Source: Coprinopsis marcescibilis (Eukaryota > Basidiomycota > Agaricomycetes > Agaricales > Psathyrellaceae). Taken from it: DNA of 62,092 nt. The first letter of the stretch is position 1; each line of letters opens with the position of its first letter. Location: contig ML210299.1 of NCBI GenBank assembly GCA_004369085.1, positions 14,019 to 76,110 of the forward strand, read 5' to 3'. The position numbers were made by a program, and so were the translations under genes. Shown here in pieces: positions 1 through 11,800 of this stretch. The notes beneath the pieces were generated by a model. The model saw only the letters and a list, made by a program, of their open reading frames with translations. It did no database searches and had not been told where the DNA came from.

Positions 1-690
1 ATTTCCTGTCTGTTGTTGATATTGAGGTCCAGGGCGCTTTCCACCAATCACACGCTCCCGGTCCATGCCATACGGTTGGCACCCAACCTCATCAATAGCA
101 TAAATGTTCCCCTCTTCAATGTTGTACTCCTTCAGTGTATTCTCCAAGAGATCCCACCATGCTTTGTTGGTGTTTTTGTTGATGGCTCTGGCGCGTTTTG
201 TCTCTAAGGGTGTCGACCAAGTTGTTTTGAGTTTGTCCAAGTGCCGTTCAACAAAGCGCTGTGTCCATCTCTTTCCAACACCACCGTCCGCGAAGTCATC
301 ATCTAATCGTGCTCTCAGAATCTGATTGACATTCTCCTTGAGCCTTCGATGTGAGAGCGGAAAGCCCTGGTTGGCACATTGTATTATGTGGTCGATGATA
401 AGTGTTGTCTCCTCTGGCAAAAGCCACTCCTGGGACTGCGCTATGGTCGTTCGGCTTCGTTGTCCTGCAGCTCTGGCAGCAAGTGTTGTATGATGAATCT
501 TCACTTGATTGCCTGTGTTTTCAAAATAGATCTTCTCAAAGTCCTTTGCAACTGCCCGTGCCCCACGCTGACCCTTTGGAGGCTTTTTCAGCTCAAGCTT
601 GTATGCTTCCGCAGCTTGATCAATCAAGTCATCAAGATTGGTTTGGTGTTTTCGACGTTTTGAGCTGTTGGATTTCGCTTTTGCTACCAT
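1..690 (-). CDS. pogo-type (Tc1/mariner superfamily) transposase, N-terminal part
   Basis: Reading the minus strand from an ATG at 690, 230 codons stay open to the window edge, so the C-terminus is missing. The first ~70 residues are basic and resemble the pogo/CENP-B type helix-turn-helix entry region. Around residue 140 a CENP-B-like second HTH is suggested by the motif GVGKRWTQRFVERH. Near residue 205 the motif IYAIDEVGCQPYG matches the first catalytic Asp of fungal pogo DDE endonucleases. Such proteins cut and paste DNA in the nucleus. The remaining catalytic residues lie outside the window, so I cannot say whether the copy is active. No inverted repeat was located between 690 and 1000. 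The family call is firm from the motifs; the subfamily is inferred. Confidence 0.83.
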   Translation of the reverse strand, partial: MVAKAKSNSSKRRKHQTNLDDLIDQAAEAYKLELKKPPKGQRGARAVAKDFEKIYFENTGNQVKIHHTTLAARAAGQRSRTTIAQSQEWLLPEETTLIIDHIIQCANQGFPLSHRRLKENVNQILRARLDDDFADGGVGKRWTQRFVERHLDKLKTTWSTPLETKRARAINKNTNKAWWDLLENTLKEYNIEEGNIYAIDEVGCQPYGMDRERVIGGKRPGPQYQQQTGN

Positions 691-1239
691 AGAGGGCTTG
701 AGTATACAGCAAAGCAGGTTGGAGAAGGTAAAAAAAAGCTGCCAGCAGAGCAAAGGGAGCGAAATTTAGAATACCTGTGCCTCGTGTGCTTGCAGCATGA
801 AATTCAGACCCATCTCCGTTAATTTGGACAGCCGGTATTGATGGCAAAAATAGACGGACTGCAATATCCTTGCACCATACCTCTCTCCAGATACTATGGT
901 ACGTATTTAGAGACATTCTACGCTTCTCCGAACCGTTAAAGGACCACCATAAGCCTGAACATTTTCGAAATGGCCAAAATCTCCGGATTTTTGATGGGAA
1001 CACCCAGAAAAACACGGTATATGTGTTGCTTAATCACCTCAATTTTCATGTTTTTTTACACCAGTACGAAGATTCAAGATTTATCTTACTATCAGAAAAG
1101 ATTCTACGCATTTTGGTCATGATTTGCACTGGGGAGAGCGAAAGGAAGAAAATGCTGTTCCGTTATGGGATGGTGGACTGCCGGGCCGTTGATGACTGTA
1201 CTTGGACGGAGCTGGGCTTGCCTGCCGTTGCCGTTGATC

Positions 1240-3096
1240 GGAACGGACTCCAACGCATGGACACGATTTCCGACATTTTATTAGTCCTATATGGCGTATT
1301 CAAAATGGTGAGTGCACCTGTGACATAGTAAATACTACAGCGACTTATTAACTACTTCTATCAGGTCTTGATCCACACCGCGACACCCCAGTTGAGATTC
1401 TTCACGTTGTTCTACTTGGATTTGTGAAGTACTTTTTGGCGCGATGCTGTTGTGCACTTATCCGATGATCAAAAGGACATCTTAATCCTTCGCCTGTCTT
1501 CTCTCAGGACTGACGGCCTTAACATACCACCAATCGCAGCTCAAACACTGGTCAAATACGCCGGATCTCTTGTTGGTCGTGACTTCCGTGTCATCGCCCA
1601 AGTCGCACCATTTGTTCTTTATGACCTTGTCCCAAGGCTTTGCTACGAATCGTGGTTGGCGCTGTCAAGACTCATACCCCTCATATGGCAACCAGTCATT
1701 GAAAACCTTGATACATACATTGTAGTGCTATTTGAAGCAATGAGGCCCCAGACTGACTGCAACTTTGTCGAACAGAAGGACCTCGAAGCCGGAATCAATG
1801 TATTCCTGCTCACAACTACTCAGTGGACACCTCGTTGGTTTAACAAGCCAAAGTTTCATGTTCTGTTGCATCTACCAGTGCATATTCGGCGGTTTGGGCC
1901 TGCGATTCTATTCGCCACAGAGTCTTTCGAGTCGTTCAACGCAGTCATCAGAGGCTACAGTGTCAACAGTAACCGACAGGCCCCGTCTCGCGATATCGGC
2001 CGTGCTGCAGCTTCCTCAAACCGTGTGCGCTTTCTTCTAAGTGGTGGACATTTTTACAAGGACTGGCGTTTAAGCGACATCTCTGGCCTACGTGTCAAAG
2101 TGGGGATTTTTCGTCTCTCAGAAACTCAGGATCCTACCAACGAGTCAGAATCGGCACCACCTCTTACATACCGTTCCGATACCATGCGACACTTTGGTCC
2201 AGGCGTCAAAATGCTTGTTAATTCCGATACGCAGCTGGCCAAGGTCTTTGGCTTCCCGGAGTCGAAGTCAGGTAGGAATAGAGGGATGGTGGCTTTCAAG
2301 AAGGATCATGGAACGGTTCTGTGGAGCAACACCAAGGCTTCGGCACTTATTTCTTTCAGCATCGATGGGGCAGACGATCCATGCCAGAATCCTCAGAACT
2401 TCATGTATCGCCAGTGTTCAAGCTGTTTTACCCAGGACGGCCTCAAATGTGAGGTTGGGTCTTTTGTAATCGCCACAGCAAGACAACAAAACGGTCAAAC
2501 TCAGTCATTCGTCGCGGCAGTGGTCGAAATGCTACAGATTTGCGGAACTCAGGCAGAACTGGACCAGATCCCATCTTATTTTCTTCTGAAGGTCTACGCC
2601 GTTACTAGAGGCTCGCCTATCTACAGACTGCCCGAGCTTGAGCCTCTACAGACGAACAGGAGTCAATCATATCATACCATGGTTGAGTACCAGGTACGTG
2701 CGATGTCCATTCCAACTTGTCTGCATTTTACTACCCTTCAAACAGGCGATTCGGTGCATCGTAAATGTACAGCACAACTGTGCAACAAGTCAATGCACAA
2801 TCTCAAAGACCCGGATCACAAGACAGGAGCGAGAAGGGGTCGAGCATCGCGCAGATGAGGTTAATCACGCGAACACAGATAAATGGCTCCTCAACACTTG
2901 TCAAATGCGAAGCTCTCGACTACTCTCTAGCTTTCGACGTGCATTTGAAAATCCTTCCCCAGAGACAGTGTTCAGAATAACAGAAGACGCTGTGGCCCTC
3001 GAAATCGAGAGCAGAAAGCAGCAGAAGAAGAAAAAGGGGCACAGCTCACGGCCCACGGCCATGGCGTCTTCCAGAATTCGAGTCAGAGTGCCTTAA
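1240..3096 (+). pseudogene. agaricomycete repeat-family gene (transposon-derived, CACTA/Tnp2-like C-terminal region), frameshifted
   Basis: Translated exons carry the motifs SPIWRIQNGLDPHRDTPVEI, VVLLGFVKYF, KFHVLLHLPVHIRRFGPA and FATESFESFN, and end with a QHNC...TRTRxxRQERE-like tail. I recall this signature from very large multicopy families of Agaricomycetes, and the second half resembles the DUF4218 region downstream of Tnp2-type transposases. Exons: about 1240-1305, 1366-2693 and 2746-3096, with introns 1306-1365 and 2694-2745. The frame is broken once: a run of five T at 1433-1437 has one T too many, because removing one joins VKYF to WRDAVVHLSDDQ. Upstream of about 1240 an in-frame stop blocks extension, so the N-terminus is lost or lies in exons I cannot see. 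Whether it is a transposase or a domesticated relative is not settled. Confidence 0.6.
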
Positions 3097-3368
3097 ACAC
3101 CAACAGACTTCAAGAGGGAGCAATTTCTGCATTCAGCGCGCCTCCAATTGCTTCAAGTTCCGGTGCTCGTCGTTGAGGGTGCAGTGGGCGACTGTGGGAA
3201 CTCGGTCGCAGCGAGCGTGCTGGCAACACTTGGCAACACGGTGTGTTTTTTGCTTCAGCTGCACCCCCCAGTCAGTCCCCTACGGCGACGGCCACACAAT
3301 GCGGGCCTCTGTGTCTCGCTCCATCTTGGCTCTTTCTTCCTGGCCCAGAGGTGACGTGTCGTCTCTTC

Positions 3369-5241
3369 ATGGCTCATTCTCCGTCATCCAGCCAGAGCTT
3401 CTCGCCTCAAAGGTTCATCGATCTCTTAACGAAGAACAAAGACCTCAACCCCAGCCAAAACAAGGACCTACGCTCGTATGCCACGGTGAGCTCCCTTTTA
3501 CTTGTTGCGTTGTAGACATCCTCTCAAGAATCCAACAGCATGCGGGAGGTCTTGACTCTGGAGACCTGTTACTCCGACTTGCGTCGCATGCGCAACTTTT
3601 CAGGATCGAAAATCTCCTCCTCAAGGTTCTCGCAAAGGACGACGGTGTTGGGCAGGTCTTGAACGATCTGAAGGCCCATTTTAAGACTAAATTATCGTTG
3701 AACAACGAGCAGAAGGTCCGTCTCTCAGCCGCTGAACTGGAAATGTGCCACGTACTCATAATCTGTTCAGGCAGTTATTATCGCAGTCGCGAAGGACTGC
3801 CTTGTGTCACCAACCATAACGTGCTACAATACACTTGATACTATAGTCTGGGTGAGTCTCTCATCGTGTTATACCATACCAAGCCAACCGCATTGATATT
3901 TCTCGTAGAAGCGTCTCGAAGCCAACAAGAAGGATTACAAGCTCAAAGAGTTCTTTGGCAGTCAAACCAACGAAGACACCCTCAAGACGTATGTGCGAAC
4001 CACCTGTCGCAGTGTGCGCGATCAGCTTCGGAAGGAGGTGAGCCTATCCTCAATTTGCGGAGGGTGAAATGTCAGTCAACAAGTCTTATTTGTCGAAGGT
4101 CATTACTGCCCTGAAGAACCAAACACCCGTGGATAGCCTGGTGAATTCAATTGCAAAGAAATATCGTCACAATCGAGTCGAGACGGTCCCCGACAACTTC
4201 ATTGCTCGAGTTGTCATGATTGTTAAGTGTTTTACTCCGCACTCTATTACTCTCTTCTAACCAGTTATATAGCTTTCGTTTGCGTAACCAGGGCACGGCG
4301 CTCGACGAATCTGAAGACGAGGACAACGACGTGGCTGAGGAGAACGAAGATGGAACCTCAGTACCACCCTCTCGAAAGCGCACCCGACAAAACGAGTCGA
4401 GCCGGCAGCAAGGAGCGACTGATACGACTTCGAGGCGCCAAAACGGGTTCTGGTGCCAGTTCGATCTCCAGTTGCAGGCGTTAATAGAAGAACACGGTAC
4501 AGATCTCAGTTCGGAAGGGTGGTCCAGGTATGTTTGGTCGTACAGGGAGAGCGCCGCTAATTCGTCTACAGATATCTTCAAGCACTGCTAAAGGAGGAGA
4601 GGACCTTGCGAGCGCCGGCAATCTCACGGATTCCAACTTTTCCAAGCAACATTCCAGAGTTCCGTGGCTCTTTCGCACTCGATTCGGTCACCAACACCTC
4701 ACCAGACAGTGACAGCCCAGTGGGCTCACTTGCACAACAGCATGCACCTGACAATTGGCCAAGAATGTCAAGCTTCCCACCTCGGACACCAGACTCAGCA
4801 GAAAGCACATCCACCCCTCGCCGTATTGACCACCTGGTCCACCAGCCACCTCAGCCTGACCAGAGACGGTTTTCAACGCCGTCATCGCATACACCCCCGG
4901 GCAGTAGCATTTCCAACAGCAACAGCTACAGTTCCGCAGCCCCAGCTCCTTCCGCCTTCGGTCACCGCTCCCAATATTCTTTTTCGGCACATCATGTATC
5001 CTCTCAAGATGGTTGGTCGCCAACGGCGTCCATCCCCAAACCCATCAGGTCACAAACGCCCCACCGCTCACTGTCCCTCGCTCAGCAGCAACACCGCTGC
5101 AACTTTACCCAGCCGTTCTCTTATGGCGACTTAAGCTTCCGGGTGGGACACCAAGCTCACTCCCGCCATGTCAGTCAATCCTCGCTGTCATATGCCACTC
5201 ACCGTGAATCATCTGCAAGACTTGGTGGACTTGAATATTGA
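3369..5241 (+). CDS. hypothetical protein, 510 aa, seven exons, low-complexity C-terminus
   Basis: Not recognised. Exons 3369-3485, 3539-3715, 3771-3851, 3909-4037, 4099-4221, 4292-4527 and 4572-5241 join into a single frame of 511 codons including TAA-type stop context at 5241, and every junction is GT-AG, which argues for a real gene. The first ~220 residues are a mixed charged helical region (for example RTTCRSVRDQLRKE and NSIAKKYRHNRVET). Then comes an acidic stretch (DESEDEDNDVAEENEDG) followed by a basic SRKRTRQ cluster that could be a nuclear localisation signal. The last ~220 residues are Ser/Pro/Gln-rich and probably disordered. It follows the broken repeat-family gene by only 272 bp on the same strand, so it might be the second gene of the same element; that is inference. 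Confidence 0.6.
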
Positions 5242-7323
5242 CTCCATAGATAGACTTAGAAATTAGACATAGATAGATACCTTGGAATACAATTTACATG
5301 TTCAAGCATTGGATACTACCAGAAAGTGGTGAGCGACGTGGTACCGCCGATGCAATCCCAAAATAGTAATTGAGCGGAAGTGCATCCTTTTGAGGCGAAG
5401 GTCCTGGCGTCGTGGTGTCAGTTACATACTATCGTGATGATAGCGGCATGGTATCATGAAGATGTAGTGGGCGAAGATGTTGCCGTTACGTTTGCGGCGC
5501 TTTCATCTTGAGACCATCTTTGATGGCAACATCAAGTTGAAGTTTGCGTACGACGTCTTTAAAACATCACGAGTGTCTGGCCGTATATGTACTTGAGCCA
5601 AGTCTAAACCTCCCCCATCTCAGAGCCTCGAGGCTTTAGGGCTTTGAAAACCACGCCGCCGAGCACACTGTAACCAGCGCTGTTCTTCATTCTCGATTGT
5701 AACACCTGAGTAAAAAAGTCGCGTCCCCTCAATTTCCCACGTATGTGAAGGGGGGTGGAGGGCAGGGTGGGATAGGCCCTTATCCATACGCAAACTCAAT
5801 ATTTTGAAGTTTGAACCACATCGAATTCGAGTGTTCATTCAACGATATGAGAAAGTTGCCGGTTGGTTTCCGGTATATCATACACGTAGTCTTGGTCGGT
5901 CTGAGGATTTATGTGCTGGTGTTGTCAGGTACGGCTCAGGAGATCTCGGTAGTCTATTCATCGAGGCTAGTACCCCAGTACGACTCTCTCCCATCAGTGG
6001 CAGGGCCCCAGCTGGACGGCCCCTATGCGTGGCATCTACACATTTAACGACAACATATTTACACCCGACAACTTTGCACTCAGCACAACATACTCAGGCC
6101 ATGCTACCTTAGGGGTTTCCTACCCTGACGACATACCATCCTCAGATATTGCCATTCCATCCGATGACGAGCCGTGGTCAGAAAATTAAGGTGGGCCCTC
6201 GTATAACCCGTGCGATGAAGTGTTACAGACCTCAACTATCAACGGAGCAGCCTCAGCTTTGACATCGATTCGGATTCAGGCTTCACCTTCAACATAAAAT
6301 CTGACTTACCGCGCCACTACTAGACCAGTTTGTGCATGTTTGAAGCAAAAGCAAGGAACTGTGGAACACGTCTTTCTTATTCTCATTCGCCGTTGCGGTC
6401 CCTGGCGACGGCCTTTTCTTCAGCTTCGACAGCCAGGCCCTCGGGCCTCTACTACATTGCGAAGCAGCTGCGAAAGCGCACGTCGCTCCTTTGCCGTCTT
6501 GTCGGTGAGCTTTTGACGATCATCCACGGCTCGGCAGATAGTGTTTGCTATGCAAAGATACATTTGCTTTCCAAGAGCTTGTAGGGCTCGAGAAGGAGAT
6601 AGATGTTGGATAGATGTAGCCATTGTGCCCTCGCATAAGTACGTTAAGCACAGCGATGGAGGCGAACAACACCGCACCTCGTCATGTACACTCTTCTCGT
6701 CCGGACCATGCGATTCCAAAGAGACTATCGTTTCAGGCTTTGATGATGATAGGGCTCGTGTCTAGGACAGCGGGTCAGGCGGAGGTTATGAAGATGACGG
6801 GGCACCTGACAGAGAACCCTACGGCGAAGAGCACGACGACACGGGCCAGGAGCTTGGTATAAACCTACAGGCCTCGAAACGTCGTACTTCGCCCCTTCAT
6901 CCTATCTTCAATCCAGTGTTCTCCTGTACCACGCCGCCGCCCGAAAGCTCAGGAACATCATGGAAGTCAACCATAGGTGGAATAATGTCGGACTTCCATC
7001 CACTGCGAAGAACAAGGAAGTCCAACAGAGTTCTAGCAGGAACACCACTTCCGACTTCTCGCAGACAAACGTGCGGAAGGAAGCGCTAGCGAGGTTCTTG
7101 GATGTTGGTCATGCGGGCACGAGATAAGCGCTGTATAACAGTTCTACCGAGACGTCGCCACGGTGCCGCTTGTTCCAGGGGTTTCGAATCTGAGGAGTTT
7201 GAGCTCGGTGGCAAAGAGTTGGTTCGATGGCTAATGTGCTTATCGAGGCCATACTACAGTGTACTTCTTCGGAAATCTCCTATCACATCCTCGCCAACGC
7301 CGCATCTCTGGTGGTTTACTGTA
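5242..7323. other. intergenic stretch without a recognisable gene
   Basis: Only short open frames without motifs occur here, and none can be extended by plausible splicing into a known family. The stretch contains one copy of a dispersed repeat (about 5590-5706), and its right end abuts the Tc1 element. Some pieces around 6230-6720 have Ser-rich coding-like composition but many stops, so old decayed sequence is possible. Confidence 0.4.
5590..5706. repeat. dispersed repeat, copy 1 (second copy at about 20418-20532)
   Basis: The segment around GAGGCTTTAGGGCTTTG and GAGCACACTGTAACCAGCGCTG recurs in the same orientation at 20418-20532 with scattered substitutions. Both copies lie outside genes. 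The second copy ends directly at the run of N, as expected if a longer repeat broke the assembly. Confidence 0.75.
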
Positions 7324-7353
7324 TATACTCGTGGGTTGCAAAAGTGATGGTAA
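7324..7353 (+). repeat. Tc1 element left terminal inverted repeat
   Basis: Thirty bases starting TATACTCGTGGGTTGCAAAA match the reverse complement of 8634-8663 at 29 positions, with T against C at one site. Confidence 0.93.
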
Positions 7354-7485
7354 GCTGAATTTATTCCCACACTCCAAACCACCTTGTTTTTGCATTAAAT
7401 CAAAGATTCCTGCTGAACTGTATTATTGGCCACCTTGAGACTTGTGTATAACATATGTGGCATGTACAGGATCTATATACATAAA

Positions 7486-8538
7486 TTAGAATTGAGTGTG
7501 ACCCCCCTTTGAAGCGAGGACAGCCTGAACACGATCAGGCATCTGGTAGATGTGCCGGTTGACAGTTTCGATGGGTAAAGCATCCCATGCTGCACACGCA
7601 GCCACCTTGAGGTCATCGATGGTACTGACGGTATGCTGGGCTCGAATGATCTCCTTGAGATCATGCCAGAGTGGCTCGATTGGATTTAAATCCGGAGATT
7701 GGGCAGGATGATCAACAAGAGAAATTCCGAATTGATGGAACCACTTGGTGGTTGATTTTGCTCGATGACTTGATGCGCCATCCTGCTGAAAGTCAATGTA
7801 ACCTCTCTCCTCTTTGACCTCCTGATAAAATTCCTTCAGTGCTCCCTCCAGAACCTGCTCTTTGTACCTCGCCGCTGTCATTCCTCCTCCCCTCCCCCCT
7901 GGGTATTCCAACACCAATAATGGGCCTTTCCTGTTTGCAATAATGCATCCCCACACCATTACACGGACTGGCGACTGCTTAAAGGTTGGTAGTAAGCAGT
8001 CGTCATGCAATTCTTCATCAGGGCGACGTGTAACAAATACTCGATGGCCTTTGTCATCGAGGCAGATGTAGCACTCATCCGAAAATATGGTAAAAGCAAA
8101 GTCTACGTCACCAAAATCTTTCCGATACCTTGCCCACTCAAGCCTTGCATGCCTATGGTGAGGCTTCAAGTATGGTTTCTTCCTTGCGATGCGTCGATGG
8201 TAGCCATGCTTGGCCAGAACCCGACGAACTGTCTCGACAGAACTATTTGATGTTGACTGATTGCTGATGTCTCTGAGTGTCATTCGACGTGATTTCGTGG
8301 CTGTTCTGATGATGTGACGCTCATCCCGAGTGGTGTTCTTTCTTGGTCTGCCAGTTCGAGGGCGGTTTTTGGTCGACTTAGTTGCTTTGAATTTCTGCCG
8401 GATTTTGATAGCAGTGCCATACGGGATGCCCTCTGCTGCTGCTGCTTCGGCTGTAGTTTGCTGTGCCATGATGCGGCCAATAAACCGATTCTTCTTGGGA
8501 GTGCCATGCTGAGTACGAGAGCAAAGCTGGGTAGTCAT
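7486..8538 (-). CDS. Tc1-family transposase, DD34E, 350 aa
   Basis: The ORF encodes a transposase that binds the terminal repeats and moves the element by cut and paste. The N-terminal ~110 residues form paired HTH modules with the linker motif GRPRKNTTRDER (GRPR is the usual AT-hook-like link). The catalytic domain shows IFSDECYI (first Asp), DFQQDGASSH (second Asp) and SPDLNPIEPLWHDLK (Glu), with 34 residues between the second Asp and the Glu. I chose the ATG at 8538 because it precedes the HTH; the frame stays open further upstream to 8943, but that stretch crosses the terminal repeat and lacks family similarity. Length is normal for the family. No stop or frameshift is seen, so activity is possible. 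Confidence 0.92.
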   Translation of the reverse strand: MTTQLCSRTQHGTPKKNRFIGRIMAQQTTAEAAAAEGIPYGTAIKIRQKFKATKSTKNRPRTGRPRKNTTRDERHIIRTATKSRRMTLRDISNQSTSNSSVETVRRVLAKHGYHRRIARKKPYLKPHHRHARLEWARYRKDFGDVDFAFTIFSDECYICLDDKGHRVFVTRRPDEELHDDCLLPTFKQSPVRVMVWGCIIANRKGPLLVLEYPGGRGGGMTAARYKEQVLEGALKEFYQEVKEERGYIDFQQDGASSHRAKSTTKWFHQFGISLVDHPAQSPDLNPIEPLWHDLKEIIRAQHTVSTIDDLKVAACAAWDALPIETVNRHIYQMPDRVQAVLASKGGHTQF

Positions 8539-8633
8539 TTCAGATATTATAGTATGGTGGTTGGGGTTGAAGGTAGAGGAGAAATGAACCACCACTTTGA
8601 TGCATGCACGACGCGTCTGTTTGCTTACATAAT

Positions 8634-8663
8634 TTACCATCACTTTTGCGACCCACGAGTATA
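8634..8663 (-). repeat. Tc1 element right terminal inverted repeat
   Basis: Reverse complement partner of 7324-7353, with one mismatch. It is followed by TA at 8664-8665, consistent with the target-site duplication. Confidence 0.93.
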
Positions 8664-8859
8664 TAAGCGGTGCAATACTGAACCTGCAGCCGATCGTTGA
8701 AGTTAAGCCGATCAACTTCATCGGAATTCGGCATCCCGGCAAATCAGACCGTGCGAAAAAGAGTTGTTGTTTGATGCAGAGGGTGTTGCAAATTGGTCGC
8801 GTCTCGTCACACACACACCACTTGCTCTCAACCACCACCCGCCAGCGCCAACGCTGACC

Positions 8860-11800
8860 ATGAGTGTACGTCCCTTCCCCTCTACGCTGACTACCACTGC
8901 CGTCCCTGTTGCCACTGGTACTGAGTGCTGTTTGGACAGACATTCACTGTAGATCACCCTATGGATGAAGATATATTAAGCGACGTCGTGCCTTCCAATA
9001 TCGTTTCGCGCCAGGCAAGTCCGCGTTTTTCTTTCTTGCCAGGGTGGGAGCTGACTAGGGGTGTAGCCGAGTAATGGCCCGGAAAGCGAGTTTGATGAGG
9101 ATGAGCCGATGGAGCAGGACGAATTGGAGAGTGAGGGCGAGGTGCGTAGTGGCTCATCCCGGTACCCATTATATGCACCGAGACTTACAGGGATGGCATA
9201 AATGGTACAGGACGACGCGGCGGTGAAGAAACCGACGAAGAAAAAGGCGACGCAGGATCGACAGAAGCAGAGACAGAAGCGTAAGGCAGACGAGACTCAG
9301 CTGCACGAGAGGAGGCAGGAGATGGACAAAGCAAAGGTTCGTTCTTTGGCTATTCTTTTTACAATGTGATGTTTAATGGGAGTGGCGGGTAGATTTCGGA
9401 TGCGGTGAAGCGGTATTCGTACCTCCTAGGGCAGACGGAACTCTTCAAGCATTTCGTGGACATGCAGGTGCGCGGTCGTTGTGATTCGTGGTACCTGTGT
9501 ACCGTTCATGCGGTTACTTATGCTTACATGCATGTTTTTAGCGCGCCCGGGATCCTGAATATGCGGCTGTTATGGATGCACAGCCAAAACCCAAAGGACG
9601 TGGACGCAAAAAGGCTGCGTATGTTGCCTTTGCTATATTTCTCTCCGGTGGTACTTAATATTGTATGTGGACAGGGACGCGGGTGCGCGCCATCGAAAGT
9701 CGGAAAAGGAGGAGGATGAGGAACTGTTGAAAGAAGGCGATCTTGATGGGGAAGGAGACCAGCCGTATGTGTTTGAAACATCCCCAACATGTGAGTTGTC
9801 CTCGTTTTCTCAGGATGTGGGGTAACTGACTGGGCGTGCTAGTCATCGATGGGTTGATGCGGCCGTACCAGCTGCAAGGATTGAACTGGATGGTGTCGCT
9901 GCACCATAATGGTTTGAATGGTATCCTGGCCGATGAGATGGTGCGTGTTGCTGAAATGACTGTTGTCCCCACCTTCTCATGTCGTCGCAGGGTCTTGGAA
10001 AAACGCTGCAAACGATCTCGTTTCTCGCCTACCTCAAGCACGTCCGCGGCATCCCCGGCCCCCATCTCGTCGTCGTCCCAAAATCCACCCTCCAAAACTG
10101 GCACCGCGAATTCAATAGATGGACTCCAGATGTCAGCGTGGCCCTCCTCACTGGTAGCAAAGAAGAACGCGCGGAAATAATCGCGACCCGACTTATCCCA
10201 CAAGACTTTGAAGTGTGCGTGACGAGCTATGAGATCTGTCTCATTGAACGTAGCGCCCTGAAAAAGTTCTCGTTCGAGTATATCGTTATCGACGAGGCGC
10301 ACCGGATAAAGAATGTGGACAGCATCCTTTCGCAGATCGTGCGAGCGTTCATGAGTCGTGGACGGTTGCTCATCACGGGCACTCCGCTGCAGAACAACTT
10401 GAAGGAGCTATTCGCGTTGCTCAACTTTATTTGTCCGGAGATCTTTGTGGATTATGCGGATTTGGATGTGTTTTTGCACAAGGATGAGGCGGATGGGGAG
10501 AGCGAGGAGGATAAGAGTCGGAAGGTTGTTGAGGCGCTGCATAAGATTTTGAGGCCGTTTTTATTGAGGAGGGTGAAGAGTGATGTCGAGAAGAGTTTGT
10601 TGCCGAGTGAGTTTTAGTCTTTATACGCTTCCACTGTCTTCTCCCCCTTTCTTTGTTCGTTGCTGACCGGCACCCTGTCTACAGAAAAGGAGGTCAACAT
10701 CTACGTCGGCCTGTCGGATATGCAGCGCAAGTGGTACCGCAGCGTACTGGAGAAGGACATCGATGCTGTTAATGGGTTGACGGGGAAGAAGGAGGGGAAG
10801 ACGAGGTTGATGAATGTTGTTATGCAGGTGGGTGTGATTTTGGTCGTTGGGTCGTGGATCTCGCTGATGACTTTTCCTCCCTTATTTATTTCATGCTTCG
10901 TCGATTTCATCCTTTCTTCTAATGCGCTTTCCGTCGCTGCTCGTCACCGTTGCCGTCTTTGGCTGCCTCCTCCACCACCTCCCTACAACACTCGCTCGTT
11001 CATCCCGTCCCGCCTCTAGCTCCGTAAAGTGACATGCCATCCCTACCTGTTTGACGGAGCCGAGCCCGGTCCACCATACACGACCGACGAGCACCTCATC
11101 CACAACAGCGGCAAGATGGTGATCCTCGACAAGCTGTTGGGCAAGATGAAGGAACGCGGGAGCCGGGTGTTGATTTTCAGTCAGATGAGTCGCGTGTTGG
11201 ATATCTTGGAGGATTATTGCTTGTTTAGGAGCTATAGTGAGTGCTTTTGTTTCGATGGTTTTTCAACTGGATTGCTGATGGATGTACGCTCATTTTTCAC
11301 TCTTTGATCGTGTCCTTTGTCCTCGTTACCTGCGCTTTCTACCGCACCTCTTTCGACTCGGCATGATTGCTCAAACAACACTCCTACGCGACAGAGTACT
11401 GCCGCATTGATGGAGGGACTGCACATGAAGACCGAATCTCTGCGATTGACGAATATAACAAGCCGGACAGTGAAAAGTTTATATTCCTGTTGACGACGCG
11501 TGCGGGAGGGTTGGGGATCAATCTGACGAGTGCGGATATCGTTGTTTTGTATGATAGTGATTGGTGAGTTGTTCAATTTCGTTAAGGACTTGGCTTTGAG
11601 GATGGGCCGTTGATGGGCACGATGACGATGCTCTCGTCGAAGATGTCGATTATCCTTACTGCTTTTCCGACTACACTATGGACGATGATGACGGGTCGCT
11701 AACCAGCACGTTCTACTTGTAGGAACCCGCAAGCGGATCTGCAGGCTATGGATCGCGCACATCGAATTGGGCAGACGAAGCAGGTGTACGTGTATCGGTT

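Larger units (their letters stand above)
7324..8663 (-). mobile_element. Tc1-type DNA transposon, complete
   Basis: A 1340-bp element is bounded by 30-bp terminal inverted repeats beginning TATACTCGTGGG (7324-7353 and 8634-8663) that differ at one base. TA dinucleotides on both sides (7322-7323 and 8664-8665) fit the TA target duplication of the Tc1/mariner superfamily. Inside lies one intron-free transposase on the minus strand with a full catalytic set. One mismatch between the repeats and an unbroken ORF point to a recent insertion. The right repeat ends 197 bp upstream of the ISW2 start, so the element sits in or next to that gene's promoter. Confidence 0.93.

Noticed and set aside
870..1328. 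152-codon plus-strand ORF
   Set aside because: It is not the frame that carries the family motif SPIWRIQNGLDP just upstream of the intron at 1306; it has no motif of its own.
8539..8943. N-terminal extension of the Tc1 transposase up to 8943
   Set aside because: It crosses the terminal inverted repeat at 8634-8663 and reads into the ISW2 leader; family similarity begins after 8538.
9655..10302. 215-codon minus-strand ORF
   Set aside because: Shadow of the ISW2 ATPase exons.
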